Of a stretch of 64,000 bases of DNA, positions 48,050 through 58,868 are shown in pieces. The translations under genes were made by a program, and so were the position numbers. Below the pieces are notes generated by a model. That model was not told where the DNA came from and searched no databases. It was given only the letters and a program-made list of their open reading frames with translations. Position 1 is the first letter of the stretch, and each line of letters opens with the position of its first letter. Source of the stretch: Ceratotherium simum simum (lineage: Eukaryota > Chordata > Mammalia > Perissodactyla > Rhinocerotidae); NCBI RefSeq assembly GCF_000283155.1, contig NW_004454289.1, forward strand, positions 326,203 through 390,202, in the 5' to 3' direction.

Positions 48050-48570
48050 GCTCCTTTAAACTGGGCTTCAACAGAAACATCACAAAACAAACTGTCAGAA
48101 TCAACATTGTCAGAACTCCAGAAAATAATCAAAGGTTTATAGCAACCAAGTGAATGCTGAATCAAGAAAAAGGCAACTTGAAAATGGTAGGAAAGATTTG
48201 TAGTGTTTTCGCTTGTACTTGGCCCACCTACTCCTAGCTTGGCAGTGGGCTTGAAGACAGCAGCCTATGTTTCCAGGGAGGGACCCTGGTCCCTAGCTCC
48301 AGGAGGAACAGAGCAAAAGTACTATGTTTGTTCTAATCTGTCTGGGGGCTTACATAAGGTGCTTGTCTCTGTTTTGCCTAAACTAGAACTCACTCAGGGT
48401 GGAAAAGCAGTGGGCATTGCCTGAAAACACTGTAAGGCAAACAAAAAGCCTACAGCTGCCTGGAGCAAAAGATTATGGTTAAAACATACAATAGACTGCT
48501 TAATGCCTGGGAGGAAAAGCAGAGGAAAGAGTTTCTTTGGACAATTAGGGCATTAAAAGGGGCCCATGGC
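48050..48570. other. No recognised gene
   Basis: Mixed-composition sequence between two EREs. 48200-48430 may be an old LTR or DNA-transposon piece but matches nothing I can name. Short open frames (73 codons at 48203-48424) lack motifs. Confidence 0.35.
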
Positions 48571-48800
48571 GGCTGGCCCGGTGGTGCAGCGTTAAGTGCG
48601 CATGCTCTGCTTCAGCGGCCCAGGGTTTGCAGGTTTGGATCCCAGGCGTGCACTGATGCACCGCTTGTCAAACCATGCTGCTGTGGCGTCCTATATAAAG
48701 TAGAGGAAGATGGGCACCGATGTTAGCCCAGGGCCAATCTTCCTCAGCAAAAAAGAGGATTGGCATTGGATGTTAGCTCAGGGCTGATTTTCCTCACAAA
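48571..48800 (+). mobile_element. ERE SINE
   Basis: Plus-strand ERE 'ggctggcccggtggtgcagc', 'aggtttggatcccaggcgtg', 'aagtagaggaagatgggcac', two 'gatgttagc' modules. Target duplication aaaggggcccat against aaagggcccat. Confidence 0.94.
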
Positions 48801-48809
48801 GTGAAAATA

Positions 48810-49840
48810 AAGGGCCCATATATACTGGATAATTTAGAGAGTCACATGCATGCCCAGGGCAGGATGCATACACAGAAAAGACCTGAGAAGACCCTAAGCT
48901 TTCACTTCTGAAAAAGGTAAAAAGTTTTTCTGGTCAAATCTGGCCAGATCTGGCTGATCACCAGGCTCGGTGCAAATAGGAAGTAAAGGTTGAGGCAGAG
49001 CTGTAAATAGCCTGGCTGTGCTTAAGGACTGGCCCAGCATAGAGCCAATCTGCAAAGACTGGGAGAGGTGGGTATTTTGTTTTTAAAATTTTTTTAAAAA
49101 TTATTTATTTATTTATTTATTTCCCCCCCAAAGCCCCAGTAGATAGTGTATGTCATAGCTGCACAACCTTCTAGTTGCTGTATGTGGGACGTGGCCTCAG
49201 CATGGCCGGAGAAGGGGTGCGTCAGTGGGCGCCCGGGATCCGAACCCGGGCTGCCAGCAGCAGAGCACGCGCACTTAACCGCTAAGCCACGGGGCCGGCC
49301 CTGTTTTTAAATTTTTAGGTCCTGGAGGTCAAGAAAATCTCTGTCAAAACAGTAGCTGAGCACAAGCTAAAGGAACATAGACTTCAGTGACTATACACAA
49401 CCAGGAATACAATCTTTGCAAAAATAGTCTGGAAAAGTCATAAAACAAATGGACGATTACAGCCTTCGACAATCAAAAACAGCAAACCCTGGGGAAGGGG
49501 AGAACCTGATGTCCAGAGTTACCACATTATAGTATTAAAATGTCCAGTTTTTAACAACAACAAAAAAAATCACAAGGCATACAAAGAAACAGGAAACTAT
49601 GGCCCATTCACACGAAAAAATAAATTGACAGAATCTGTCCCTGAGGAAGCACAAATGCTAGAACTCTCTTAACAAAGACTGTAAATCAACTGTCTTAAAT
49701 GGAAAATCACAGACCAATGGAAAGGCCAATGGAACAAAGGAGACCACGAAAACAATGTATCAACAAAATGAGAATATCAATAAAGAGAAATTATAAAAAG
49801 GAACCAACAGAAATTCTGGAGCTGAAAAGTACAACTGAGA
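48810..49840 (+). mobile_element. L1 5' UTR / ORF1-upstream region, old
   Basis: Sense L1: 'ccagtttttaacaacaacaa', 'caaggcatacaaagaaacag', 'gaatatcaataaagagaaat' and 'attctggagctgaaaagtac', the L1 segment before and within early ORF1. It ends abruptly where a younger L1 5' end begins at about 49838. No long frame. Confidence 0.75.
49085..49301 (-). mobile_element. ERE SINE (short-tail type)
   Basis: Minus-strand ERE: 'ttatttccccccc', 'gtagatagtgtatgtcatag', head 'cacggggccggccc'. Target duplication tgtttttaaaattttt against tgtttttaaattttta. Confidence 0.95.
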
Positions 49841-52395
49841 GGAGTGACATCAGCATCATGGTGGAGTGAGCTTTAACCTTTAGTCTTTCCCCTGCTAAGA
49901 TACAACAAAAAGGACATTTGCATACCAACAAAGGACACTCACTCAACACGAAAAACGTCTGAGACACCCACACAGACATACATCTGAAAGTGAAGGTGCT
50001 GGAACCCCCAGAGTTAGTGGGGAGAGGTAAGGAGAAATACGCCCCCTCCCCTTTTGATCAGCGACTCCGGGTCCGCATGGCTCCCAGAGAGAGAAGGGGG
50101 ACGGGTGGCCCTCTGCAGGAAAACCATTGCTCTCCAAAATCTCTCACAGCCTGAGGGAAATTCCCACACGGAGGGGACTGAACTGTTGCGGGGGTGCTGT
50201 CCACATCTGAGCACGCCAGGAGAGCAGATAATGAGGGAAGAACAAGAAGGCCCCAGGATCGGGCAGGCAAAAGAGAGAGCCCCTCACTCCACACACTCGG
50301 TGCATCAGTACAACTGGTCAGCCAGAGCGCCCGCAGATCGCAGTGGGCTCAGGATACACAGCTCTTGACCCCCACCCAGTGGCAGCAGATGGAAGCTGCA
50401 ACCAGATATTTTCAGCATGAGGAAAAATAAGCCAACCTCCGCAGGCACGATGCAAAAATATATTAAAATCCCCAGACCAGAAGGAAAATGACAAACATCC
50501 AGAAATCAATCCTGAAGGCACAGAAATTTATAACCTAAATGACAGAGAATTCAAAATAGCTATTATTACAGATAGACAATTCAATGAAATCAGGAATTTC
50601 TTCACAAGAGATTGAAACCATAAAGAAAAACCAATCAGAAATGTTGGAGATGAAAAATACAATGGAGGAGATAAAGGAAAATCTGGAATCTTTAAAGAAT
50701 ACAGCTGACGGCATGGAGGAAACAATTAGCATTTCTGAAGACAGGAATGCAGAAATGCTCCAGATGGAGGAGAGAGAACTAAGTCTAAAAAGAAATGAAG
50801 GGGGCCAGCCCCATGGCTTAGTGGTTAAGTGTGTGCGCTCTGCTACTGGCGGCCCAGGTTCGGATCCCGGGTGCTCAGCAACGCACCGCTTGTCTGGCCA
50901 TGCTGAGGCAGCGTCCCACATACAGCAACTAGAAGGATGTGCAACTATGACATACAACTATCTACTGGGTCTTGGGGAAGAAAAAGGGAAAAAGAGGAGG
51001 ATTAGCAATAGATGTTAGCTCAGGGCCGGTCTTCCTCAGCAAAAAGAGGAGGATTGGCATGGATGTTAGCTCAGGGCTGATTTTCCTCGCAAAAAAAAAA
51101 AAAAGAAGAAATTCTCCGAGAAATATCCGACTCAATTAGGAAATGCAACATAAGGATTATAAGAATTCCTGAGGGAGAAGAGAGGAAAAAAGGAGCAGAG
51201 AGCTTGTTTAAGGAAATAATAGCTGAGAACACGGCAAATCTGGGGAAGGAGCTGGAAATACCAGTGAATGAAGTCAACAGATCTCCTAAATATATTAACA
51301 TGAAAAGACCCTCTCCAAGGCATAAAGTAGTAAAGCTGGCAAAAGTCAATGACAAAGAAAAAACATTAAGGGCAGCTAGACAAAATAAATAAATAAATAA
51401 CATACAAAGGAATTCCCATCAGGCTCTCAGCAGAATTCTCAACAGAAACTACACAGGCTGGGAGATACTGGAATGATATATTCAAAATTCTAAAAGACGA
51501 AAACTTTCAGCCAGGAATACTCTATCCAGCAAAAATATCCTTCAGATATGATGGAGAAATAACATCTTTCCCATATACACAAAAGCTAAGGGAGTTCATT
51601 GCCACCCTCACTACAAGATGCACTCAAGAAGGCCCTCGTGCCTAAAAAAAAAAAAAAAAAAGAGAAAGGGGATACAAAGCTTTGAGCAAGGAGAAAAACA
51701 GGTACACAAAATCAGAAAAATTGCAGCTCTCTATCAGAATAGTTTAGCAAACACTTAATTATAAAAATCAAAGATTAAGGGAAGGAAAACACCAAAAATA
51801 AACATAACCTCATCACTTTAAACACACACAACACACAATAGAATAAGGTGTGACAATAATGACTTAGAAGGGGAAGAGGAAAGGGATCGAATCAACTTAG
51901 TCTAAGGAAATGAGAGGTCATCAAATAATGGACTATCTCATTCACAAGATTTTTTTATACAAACCTCATGGTAACCATTAAACAAATAATCAGAACAGAG
52001 TCACATATAATAAATAAAGAGGAAACTAAAAGAATCATCATACAGAACTACCAAACTGAATCGGTAGTCCAAAACATACAGGACAAGAAACAAAGGAAAT
52101 GCAAAAGAACCAGAAAATGAGTGAAAAAATAGCAACATTAAGCCCCCATATATCAATAATCACTCTAAATGTAAATGGATTGAGTTTTCCAATCAAAATA
52201 CACAGAGTGGCGGGATGGATTAAAAAGCAAGACCTGACAATATGCTGCCTCCAGGAAGCACATCTCAGCTCTAAAGACAAACACAGGCTCAGAGTGAAAG
52301 GATGGAAGACAATACTCCAAGCTAATGGCAAACAAAAGAAAGCAGGTGTTGCCATACTTATATCAGACAAAGCAGACTTCAAGATAATGGGTAAT
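49838..52395 (+). mobile_element. L1 with an apparently complete 5' end, ORF1 and start of ORF2; 3' part missing
   Basis: It begins 'gagtgacatcagcatcatgg', typical of the L1 5' UTR, with a GC-rich 5' UTR to about 50450. ORF1 follows. 50584-50800 encodes a charged coiled-coil start ('KNQSEMLEMKNTMEEIKEN'). After an ERE, 51105-51390 encodes the ORF1 C-terminal RNA-binding part ('RIIRIPEGEERKKGAESLF', 'SPKYINMKRPSPRHKVVKL'). An inter-ORF segment with an A-run (51641-51660) precedes the ORF2 endonuclease start (52099-52398, 'IKIHRVAGWIKKQDL', 'CCLQEAHLSSKDKHRL'). The L1 stops at about 52395. Losing the 3' rather than the 5' part is the reverse of normal L1 truncation. Confidence 0.85.
50801..51104 (+). 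mobile_element. ERE SINE inserted in L1 ORF1
   Basis: Plus-strand full-length ERE: 'ggggccagccccatggctta', 'aggttcggatcccgggtgct', 'acagcaactagaaggatgtg', both tail modules and a 14-A tail. Target duplication near aaagaaatga against aaagaagaaat. It disrupts the ORF1 reading frame. Confidence 0.95.
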
Positions 52396-52545
52396 TAAGC
52401 AGAGAGAAGTAAACTCTAAGAAAGAAAAGGAAATGCTAGAAATCAAAACACTGTAACAGAAATGAAGAATGCCTCATATCAAAAAATCTATACCTAGGCA
52501 TATCATAGTCAAACTGCAGAAAATCAAGGATAAGATGTAAATTTG
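52396..52545 (+). mobile_element. L1 ORF1 fragment with internal deletion
   Basis: Sense fragment 'gaaaaggaaatgctagaaat', 'ctgtaacagaaatgaagaat' joined to 'tacctaggcatatcatagtc', 'aaactgcagaaaatcaagga'. In L1 ORF1 these blocks are several hundred bases apart, so the middle is deleted. Confidence 0.6.
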
Positions 52546-52914
52546 GAAAAGATAACATCTGGCAATTTTCCACCTGTGCTGGAAGACACAAATCCTGGTT
52601 CAGAAAGTCCAATAAATCCTAGGCTGTATAAATAAAAGGATAGAATGGTAAAATGTTCCCAGTTGGGATGACAAGAAGGAGGGCTATAAACAGAAAAAGC
52701 AGATCTCACCAAGGGAAGCTGTTTGGGAAATGATTCCAGTGGGAGCAACATTTAAGTGAACATGTGTGATATGTTTATAGAACAGATTATAGAACAGAGC
52801 TTGGAAGGGAGGGCTAAGACGTCAATAGAGAAGTCGTTAGAACAGCCACAGAAGCTGAAGTCACAGAAAGTGGATGATGTAAAGGGGAGTACGAGAGAAG
52901 GAGAATATAGGTCC
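52546..52914. other. No recognised feature
   Basis: Unassigned sequence, presumably inside or beyond the downstream end of the minus-strand gene. No exon with compatible phase was recognised. Confidence 0.35.
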
Positions 52915-53085
52915 TTGCAGACACTAGCCTGTGCCTTGGGTAATGTCCAGAGTCAGAGTTTTGAGTCTCTGTTTTCTCAGTTATCAAATGGGGAATATGC
53001 TGACTGATGACCTAGTTCTCCACATTCTTACGTAGCTCATTAAGAAAATGCATATGAGCATGCTTTATAAGCTGTCAAGGAGGAG
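52915..53085 (+). repeat. MIR SINE
   Basis: Matches MIR order: 'gccttgggtaatgtccagag', 'tctctgttttctcagttatc', 'aaatggggaatatgctgact', 'ttaagaaaatgcatatgagc'. Confidence 0.65.
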
Positions 53086-53283
53086 GTATGATGTCAGTTA
53101 TAAGTTTTCTTCAAGCTGTTATTTTACAGTACTGTGATCATTTTGATTCTCAGGGAAGAGAATAAATTGAGGGTCAGCAAATATGCTTATTTACCTAGAA
53201 GCATGTATTTTTAACAATATACCAATATAATTTTTAGGTTATTTCCAAAGCAAAAAGTAGTCATCCTTTTAATTATTATTATT

Positions 53284-53525
53284 ATTTTTGCTGAGGAAGA
53301 TTCACCCTGAACTAACATTCGTTGCCAATCTTCCTCTTTTTTTTTGCTTGAGGAAAATTGCCCCTGTGCTAACATCTGTGTCCATCTTCCTCTGTTTTGT
53401 ATGTGGGACACCGCCACAGCATGGCTGATGAGTGGTGAAGGTCCGTGCCTGGGATCCAGACCTGTGAACCCGGGCCACTAAAGCAGAGTGTGCCAAACTT
53501 AACCACTAGGCCATGGGGCCGGCCC
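53284..53525 (-). mobile_element. ERE SINE, older copy
   Basis: Minus-strand ERE: 'tttgctgaggaagattcacc', 'cgccacagcatggctgatga', head 'gccatggggccggcccc'. Target duplication taattattattattttt against taattattactatttt. More diverged than most. Confidence 0.92.
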
Positions 53526-53706
53526 CTAATTATTACTATTTTTTAACGTTACAGTATGGCAAATTTCTGAAGAGCAAAAAAAAAAGATAACAATAGTACT
53601 CTCTCTCATACATAAAATCTACGATTGGTTCATGGTATCAAAATCTACTTTTCAACAAAAGTAAAACAAAAAGAAAAAAATTTAGCATGTTTTATGATCT
53701 CCTCAC

Positions 53707-53859
53707 CATCCGTTTGAGTCTCATTCAGAAACAGCTTTAATTTCCTGCTCCGAAGGCCAAACATCTTGGCTGCTTCACACAGAAGACCTTGATGGGTGAG
53801 TCCATGCTGCCCAAGTGGGTTTTCAAGCAGGAGAGTGCCCACTGTTCCCATTAAACACT
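53707..53859 (-). CDS. Coding exon C of an unidentified minus-strand gene
   Basis: On the minus strand, acceptor 'ctttcttctgtag' precedes a 153-bp open exon with donor 'GGATG|gtgagg'. It starts with two bases and ends with one base of a split codon, matching exon B upstream. The peptide includes 'GTVGTLLLENPLGQHG' and 'AAKMFGLRSRKLKLFLNET'. It is unlike any repeat in the window. I do not recognise the family. It resembles the peptide of exon A ('GVLLLENPKG...'), so the protein probably contains a repeated module. The next downstream exon lies outside what I could identify. Confidence 0.65.
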
Positions 53860-53875
53860 CTACAGAAGAAAGAAC

Positions 53876-54564
53876 AAACTGGATTAAGTCCTAGAGTTCA
53901 CTCTCTAGCTACTGGATCCCTAATGGAGGCAGTGACTGCTGACAGCTCTAATGGGCAGAGCTGAAGGCTTTGAAAGCCAGCAGCAGAAACAGAAGCATGA
54001 GTGGGACAGCTGTACAGTCTGCAGAAACAGCCTTAAACATTCCACAGAGGGAAAAGGGAAGGGGATAAAAAGAAGAACCAACTAGTATAAAAGTCCAGCA
54101 CCTTGGGGAACAGATATTCAGTAAACAGTCAAATGAAGAGCCTGAAGGTTTCAGTAATAAATGTGCAAATGAGGACCCCAAAACATCAAGAAAAAATAAA
54201 CATCAGTCTAGTCTGTTGGTCAAGACATGACTTACATACAACAGTTTTTAGAAGATTTTCCAAGAAAAAAAAATAAGGCAGAATTAAAATGTTTTGGCAC
54301 TTAAATGATTTAGCTGTAATTTTTACCTAACTAATTTATCTCATTTCCTGACCCATGTCAGATGGATAAGGGTGTTTCTAGGTAAATATACCAAAAGAAA
54401 CAAGCCTGTGTGTGCTTCCCAAAGCAGTGTGGGAGTCTACACTTTAAATTGCTAAATTGAAGCCAACGTGAAAAATCCATACAAGTCAGAGAGGTTGAAT
54501 GTTAAAGGAAACAATGCCCACAACCTGCCTGGTGAGGGTGTTCACAGCTGGGGGAGGCACGTAC
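53876..54564 (-). other. Intron between exons C and B
   Basis: About 0.7 kb of sequence without recognised repeats between the donor at 54563-54564 and the acceptor at 53860-53861 (minus strand). It reads as ordinary intron. Confidence 0.5.
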
Positions 54565-54708
54565 CTTGCGGGTCCGAGTTCAGAAGCTGCAGGTTGATAT
54601 ACTGACAGAGGAGAGTACTAGGACTATCAATCAGAGAGGGGGCTGATCCTGCAGTCACACAAAGTGTTTTTCCACTAAGACTCAGTAGGTTGGTTTGGTT
54701 CTGTATTT
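54565..54708 (-). CDS. Coding exon B of the unidentified minus-strand gene
   Basis: A 144-bp open exon on the minus strand. The acceptor is 'ttgttgttgttgttgttag' (a GTT repeat serving as the pyrimidine-rich tract) and the donor is 'CGCAAG|gtacgtg'. It has the same split-codon phase at both ends as exons A and C; joining gives Glu codons at both junctions. The peptide includes 'NQTNLLSLSGKTLCVTAG' and 'CQYINLQLLNSDPQ'. The Ser/Leu-rich sequence has no membrane segment or recognisable motif. It could be skipped without changing frame. Confidence 0.65.
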
Positions 54709-55101
54709 CTAACAACAACAACAACAAAATCATTCTTTCAGGGGTAGACAGGTCAGAGCTGAAGTCATTCACTTTTTCCTATTTAATCTATCATATATCT
54801 TTACAGTGATGCTTTCCACTTAATTTCTGTTTATCAAAGGACATTGCATTTTCCATAAACTCAGGCTTTAATGACGTGCAAATAGTAGAAAATCTTAATG
54901 TTGCAAAAATAAATGGCATAATACTCATAACTTAAAATATAAGGCAAACTGTTTACTCCCCTTTTAGTATTTTCCCTGTGTATTATACCTCCTCTTAAAT
55001 TTCCTCCTATATCAGAATCCCAAAATTCACCAGGAAAAGAAGCCTTATAATAAAAAATAATAATTATAGTCAGAAGATAAGTTATTTGATTCAGGAACGT
55101 A

Positions 55102-55271
55102 TGTGGAAAATAGCAAGACACAGAACACACACAGCATAATTTCATTTACATAACATTAAACAGTACTTAGGGATGCAAACATAGGTGAATGATTGGCAGT
55201 GGCTGTGATCGGGGATGGGGAGTGGAAGTGGCATGTCTGAAACTGGGCAGATCCTCCAGGAAAAAGGAACC
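55102..55271. repeat. Left arm of an inverted repeat
   Basis: About 170 bp ending '...ggaaaaaggaacc' pairs in reverse complement with 56660-56840. Shared 20-mers include 'ggtgaatgattggcagtggc' and 'ggaagtggcatgtctgaaac'. The arms look roughly 85-90% identical by eye, 1.4 kb apart, and enclose ERVL pol and MER5A sequence. Confidence 0.85.
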
Positions 55272-56033
55272 TGCCCCCACCTTGGCTGGATGCCCATGCC
55301 CAGCCTTGGGCCACATGGTTTTCTCTCTCGACCCGCACCTGTGGCTTCATGGAAACTTCTGTAGGACCAGTTGATAGAAAATATTTCAAGCCTGCTGTGT
55401 GGCTGGTCCTGCACGACATGCTGCCCCATTGAAAGTGGACAACTGTAGTCCTACAGCCCTGCTTTGACTCTGGGTGGCCCCGAAGAATCCTCCCAGTGGG
55501 CGGAACGTCATTCAGGGCAGCTGGTTGTTCATTTTGATCAGGAGAGATGGCCAGAGGAATGGATCTATACTGACTCATGGGCAGTGGCTAATGGTTTGAC
55601 TGAATGGGAATGGACAGGGACTTGGAAAGAACGGAATTGGAAAAACAGAATTGGTTTGCAAGGAAGACAGGGCAAGAGGTATGTGGACAGATCACTCCAA
55701 ATGGGCAGACTGTGTGAATGAGGATCCTAAAAACCAGGTGGACAATATGACCCATTCGTGGAAGTCAGCCAGTCTTTCTCCAGCCACTCCTGTCCTTGCC
55801 CAATGGAACCGATGAACGAAGAGACCATCCTGGCTGGGAGTGGCGTTACACGTGGGCTCAGCAGCATGACTTCCACTCCCAAGGCTGATTTTGCTACAGT
55901 CGCTACAGTGTATCCCACCTACCAACAGGGGCCATCACTAAGCTTCCAATATCACATTACTGCCAGGGAAGATGAGGAGGGCACCTGATGGCAGACTGGT
56001 TACTGGGCCACTTCCATCACGGAAACGGCAGTG

Positions 56034-56101
56034 CTTTGTTCTTAGTGGAATAGACACTTCTATTCCAGTGTCTATTTGTTCTTAGTGGAATAGACACTTC
56101 T
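56034..56101. repeat. Direct repeat with embedded hairpin
   Basis: 'tttgttcttagtggaataga' plus 'cacttct' occurs twice, 40 bp apart (about 56035 and 56075). Between them 'aatagacac' (56049-56057) and 'gtgtctatt' (56068-56076) form perfect 9-bp inverted arms. This is a local duplication in the ERVL remnant. Confidence 0.9.
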
Positions 56102-56402
56102 TTTGGAAATGGATTAGTCTTTGTTGCCTGCAATGCTTCTGTCAAACTCACTAGCCACGGACTTCCTCTTATTCACCAATATGGCATCTCACACAGCATT
56201 GCCTCTGACCAAGAAATTCATTTTTCAGCGAACAAGTGTGGTAGGGCACACATGTTCAGGGAATTCACTAGCCATACCATGTTCCCCATCCTCATGAAGC
56301 AGCTGGTCTAGTGAAACGGTGGAATGGCCTTTTGAAGACTGTTTCAGGACCACCTGGGTGGCAACACCTTGAAGGGCTGGGATAATGTCCTTCATGCTTT
56401 AA

Positions 56403-56611
56403 ATCAGGGACAGGCAGACTATGGCCCCTGGCTGGCTGCCTGTTTATGTAAATAAAATTTAATAAAACACAGCCTTGCCCATTTTTTACACTTTTTTACA
56501 TATGATCATGGCTGCTTTTGCATTATAATGGCAGAGTTATAGCTCTTAGTCTAAAATATTTACTCTCTGCCCTTTGAGAAGAAGTTTGCTGACCCTGCTC
56601 TAAATCAGTGA
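56403..56611 (-). mobile_element. MER5A-type hAT DNA transposon
   Basis: Ends 'cagggacaggcagactatgg' and 'gtttgctgaccctg' form the imperfect inverted termini of MER5. The interior has 'gcctgtttatgtaaataaaa' and 'taatggcagagttatagctc'. The 8-bp target duplication is ctttaaat on the left and ctctaaat on the right (one mismatch), as expected for hAT. It is non-autonomous and inserted in the ERVL remnant, so it post-dates it. Orientation is by recall of the consensus. Confidence 0.85.
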
Positions 56612-56659
56612 CCCATATATGGCGTGTGATAGATGATGAAAGCTGTGACTCATGATCAG

Positions 56660-56840
56660 GTCCCTTTTTCCTTGAGGATCTTCCCCAGCCCAGTTTCAGA
56701 CATGCCACTTCCACTCCCTGTCCCTGGTCACAGCCACTGCCAATCATTCACCTATGTTTGCATCCCTAAGTACTGTTTAATTTTATATAAATGAAATTAT
56801 GCTATATGTGTTCTGTGTGTCTTGCTATCTTCCATAACGT
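56660..56840. repeat. Right arm of the inverted repeat
   Basis: Reverse-complement partner of 55102-55271: 'ggtccctttttccttgagga' through 'tctgtgtgtcttgctatctt'. Similarity stops on both outer sides, so it is a discrete duplicated segment. Confidence 0.85.
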
Positions 56841-57199
56841 TAATAGTTATGACTTCTTTCTTATTTAGATAAGAATATATTTGCATATATACTAACCAAT
56901 TCTTATCTTTTCCACTCTCCCACTTTCCTACCATAGAGCATAAAATATATTAACAGAATTTAACTGTATATGTCAATAAAGTTAAAGGGGAAATGTGCCT
57001 CAAGCTAGAAGAGAAACCAACATCACCCAAAGATGGATACGGTGACTTTCTAAGCAGTTTCGGGTAAGAGGGTTAGCATGTTTTCAGTTGTACAAGGGAT
57101 AGCTGAACATGTGATTTTTAATTTATGATGGTCTTATCTGGAAGTTAGATATGGTTTACAGAGCCATGTATAGATGCCAGAATCATAAGGGGGGGACTG

Positions 57200-57745
57200 T
57201 GATGGTTTTACCTTCTGTCAACTTAGCTAAGCTAAAACTCTTTCCCTGAACTCTCTGCCCACCAGGTTTGAGTGAGGGCTGACCAGAGAGAGAGGTGCAC
57301 AGGATTCAGAAGGTAGAAGTTTAGTTACAGCCACTTTGTATAAATGGTCAATGTCAGGCCCAGGCACCATTCAGCTTTCACGGGCTGCCGCTCGCTGGGT
57401 GAGAGGGGACAGTGCACAGCCACACTCTTTCTGTGCTCTTACAACTTCTGGGCCAGGTGGATGAGCAATTCTCCGGCAAAGCTTCTTCTGCAGGTCCCGA
57501 CAGCTGATGATAGATGTGGCTAGACAGATGTGAGTTCTGGTCTGCCCTTGTTGTTCCCTACTTCTCAGCCTACAGCGATTTCAGGTAGACACCCAAGCTA
57601 TCCACTGACTTACCAGCTCCCCTTGGTGGATCCTGGTCAGAGATTTTTTCTCAGATCCTCCAACTAACCACATTCTTCCAGACCTTTACTCTCCCAGTTT
57701 CCCCCACATAACTTTTGCTTCCCTTAAATGATACAACAGTAAACG
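57200..57745 (+). mobile_element. MLT2-like LTR of the ERVL remnant
   Basis: Starts 'tgtgatggttttaccttctg', then 'tcaacttagctaagctaaaa', the MLT2-type LTR opening, directly after a polypurine tract. It contains 'cagctgatgatagatgtggc' and a CT-rich end. The 3' boundary, near 'cttaaatgatacaaca', is uncertain. No matching 5' LTR was found in the window. Confidence 0.7.
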
Positions 57746-58002
57746 GTTTTCTACAGTGGTTCTATCAATTTACAATCCAGCAGTGAATGACAGTTCCTAT
57801 TACACAACTTCCCTGACCACATTTGACACTGTGCAATTTTTCTAGTTTTTTCCAATCTGGTGGCATGTAATAGTACCTCGTTGTGGTTTTTAACCCTGAG
57901 GTTCAGCAGTTTTTTTCCTTTATTTCTTGGCCATTTAGATTTACTCTTTTAAGCTATTTAAAAGTTTCTGAAAATGAGCATTCAGATTCGTAAAGTGAAT
58001 GT
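57746..58002 (-). mobile_element. L1 3'-end fragment
   Basis: Antisense L1 3' sequence: 'gttctatcaatttacaatcc', 'ggtggcatgtaatagtacct', 'tatttcttggccatttagat'. Old and short. Confidence 0.6.
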
Positions 58003-58490
58003 ATTAGTTTCCTATGGCTGCTGTAAGAATCACAAACTGGGGGGCTTAAAACAACAGCAATTTATTGTCTCACAGTTCTGGAGGTGAGAAGTCCGAAATC
58101 AAGGTGTTAGTAGCGTCAGGCTCCCTCTGAAAACTGTAGGGGAATCCTTCCTTTCCTCTTGCTATCTTCTGGAGGCTCCCAGCAATCTTTGGTGTTTCTT
58201 GGCTTGCAGCTGTGTAATTCCAATCTCTGCCTTTGTCATCACATAGTGTCCTCCCTGTGTGTCTGTGTCTTCACACAGCTCTCTTCTTGTAAGGACACCA
58301 GTCATATTGGACTAGGGCCCACTCTACTCCAGTATGACATCATCTTAACTAATTACAACTACAACGACCCTATTTCCAAACAAGATCACATTCGGTGTTA
58401 CTAGGTAAGGACTGCATTCAATATCTTTTTTTTTTTTTTTTTACTGGGGTTGGGAGTGGGGAGTGGGGGTCACAATTCAACCCATGACAA
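58003..58490 (-). mobile_element. MaLR-type LTR (MLT1/MST-like)
   Basis: On the minus strand it starts 'tgtcatgggttgaattgtga' and ends 'cagccataggaaactaatac'. The interior matches the MaLR layout. A T-run at 58425-58441 has expanded inside it. Confidence 0.8.
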
Positions 58491-58619
58491 TGGGAAAGAA
58501 TGTACTTATAATTCTTTAAAATTTTATTTAGGCTTGTCTTACTGAGAATCCGGATTTAACAAGATGCAGGAGCTATGTTTAATAAAATTAAAACTCACCA
58601 GGGAAGTCTCTGAAGCCAA

Positions 58620-58710
58620 GAATGCATCACATGGCTAACAGGCGAGAGGGCAGGATTGGAACCGTCATCTCCTAGTAAGCCCAGTGCCATATCACACAGT
58701 TAAGCAGGCA
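58620..58710 (+). repeat. MIR-like fragment
   Basis: 'cacatggctaacaggcgaga', 'gggcaggattggaaccgtca', 'agtaagcccagtgccata' fit the tRNA-derived MIR segment around its B-box. Short and diverged. Confidence 0.45.
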
Positions 58711-58868
58711 CCAGAGACACTGCAGGCAGGCACTACTGAGAGCCCCGGCCCTGACTCAGAGAGTCAGGAAAAGGGCAAAGGCTACATAGAATAACTGATA
58801 TCAAATGAACACCTCCACCGATCCACCTCGTGTCAAACCACATGGATACCTTTTGACTTTCCACATAC

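Larger units (their letters stand above)
55430..57199 (+). mobile_element. ERVL-type endogenous retrovirus remnant (pol region to 3' end)
   Basis: 55464-55721 keeps an RNase H-like block around 'YTDSWAVANGL'. 55758-55988 and 56100-56400 are broken integrase-like sequence, with a conserved-looking 'GGNTLEGLG'-type piece in altered form near 56360. Stops and frameshifts throughout make it non-functional. MER5A and an inverted-repeat arm interrupt it. A polypurine tract 'aagggggggac' lies at about 57188-57199, immediately before the 'tgtgatggtt' start of an LTR, which is the normal retroviral order. It lies in the intron between exons A and B of the minus-strand gene. Family assignment (ERVL) rests on pol similarity and the MLT2-like LTR. 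Confidence 0.75.

Noticed and set aside
50803..51018. ERE head regions as functional tRNA genes
   Set aside because: The A-box and B-box resemblance comes from the tRNA origin of the SINE. No copy folds as a full cloverleaf with an anticodon arm by eye.
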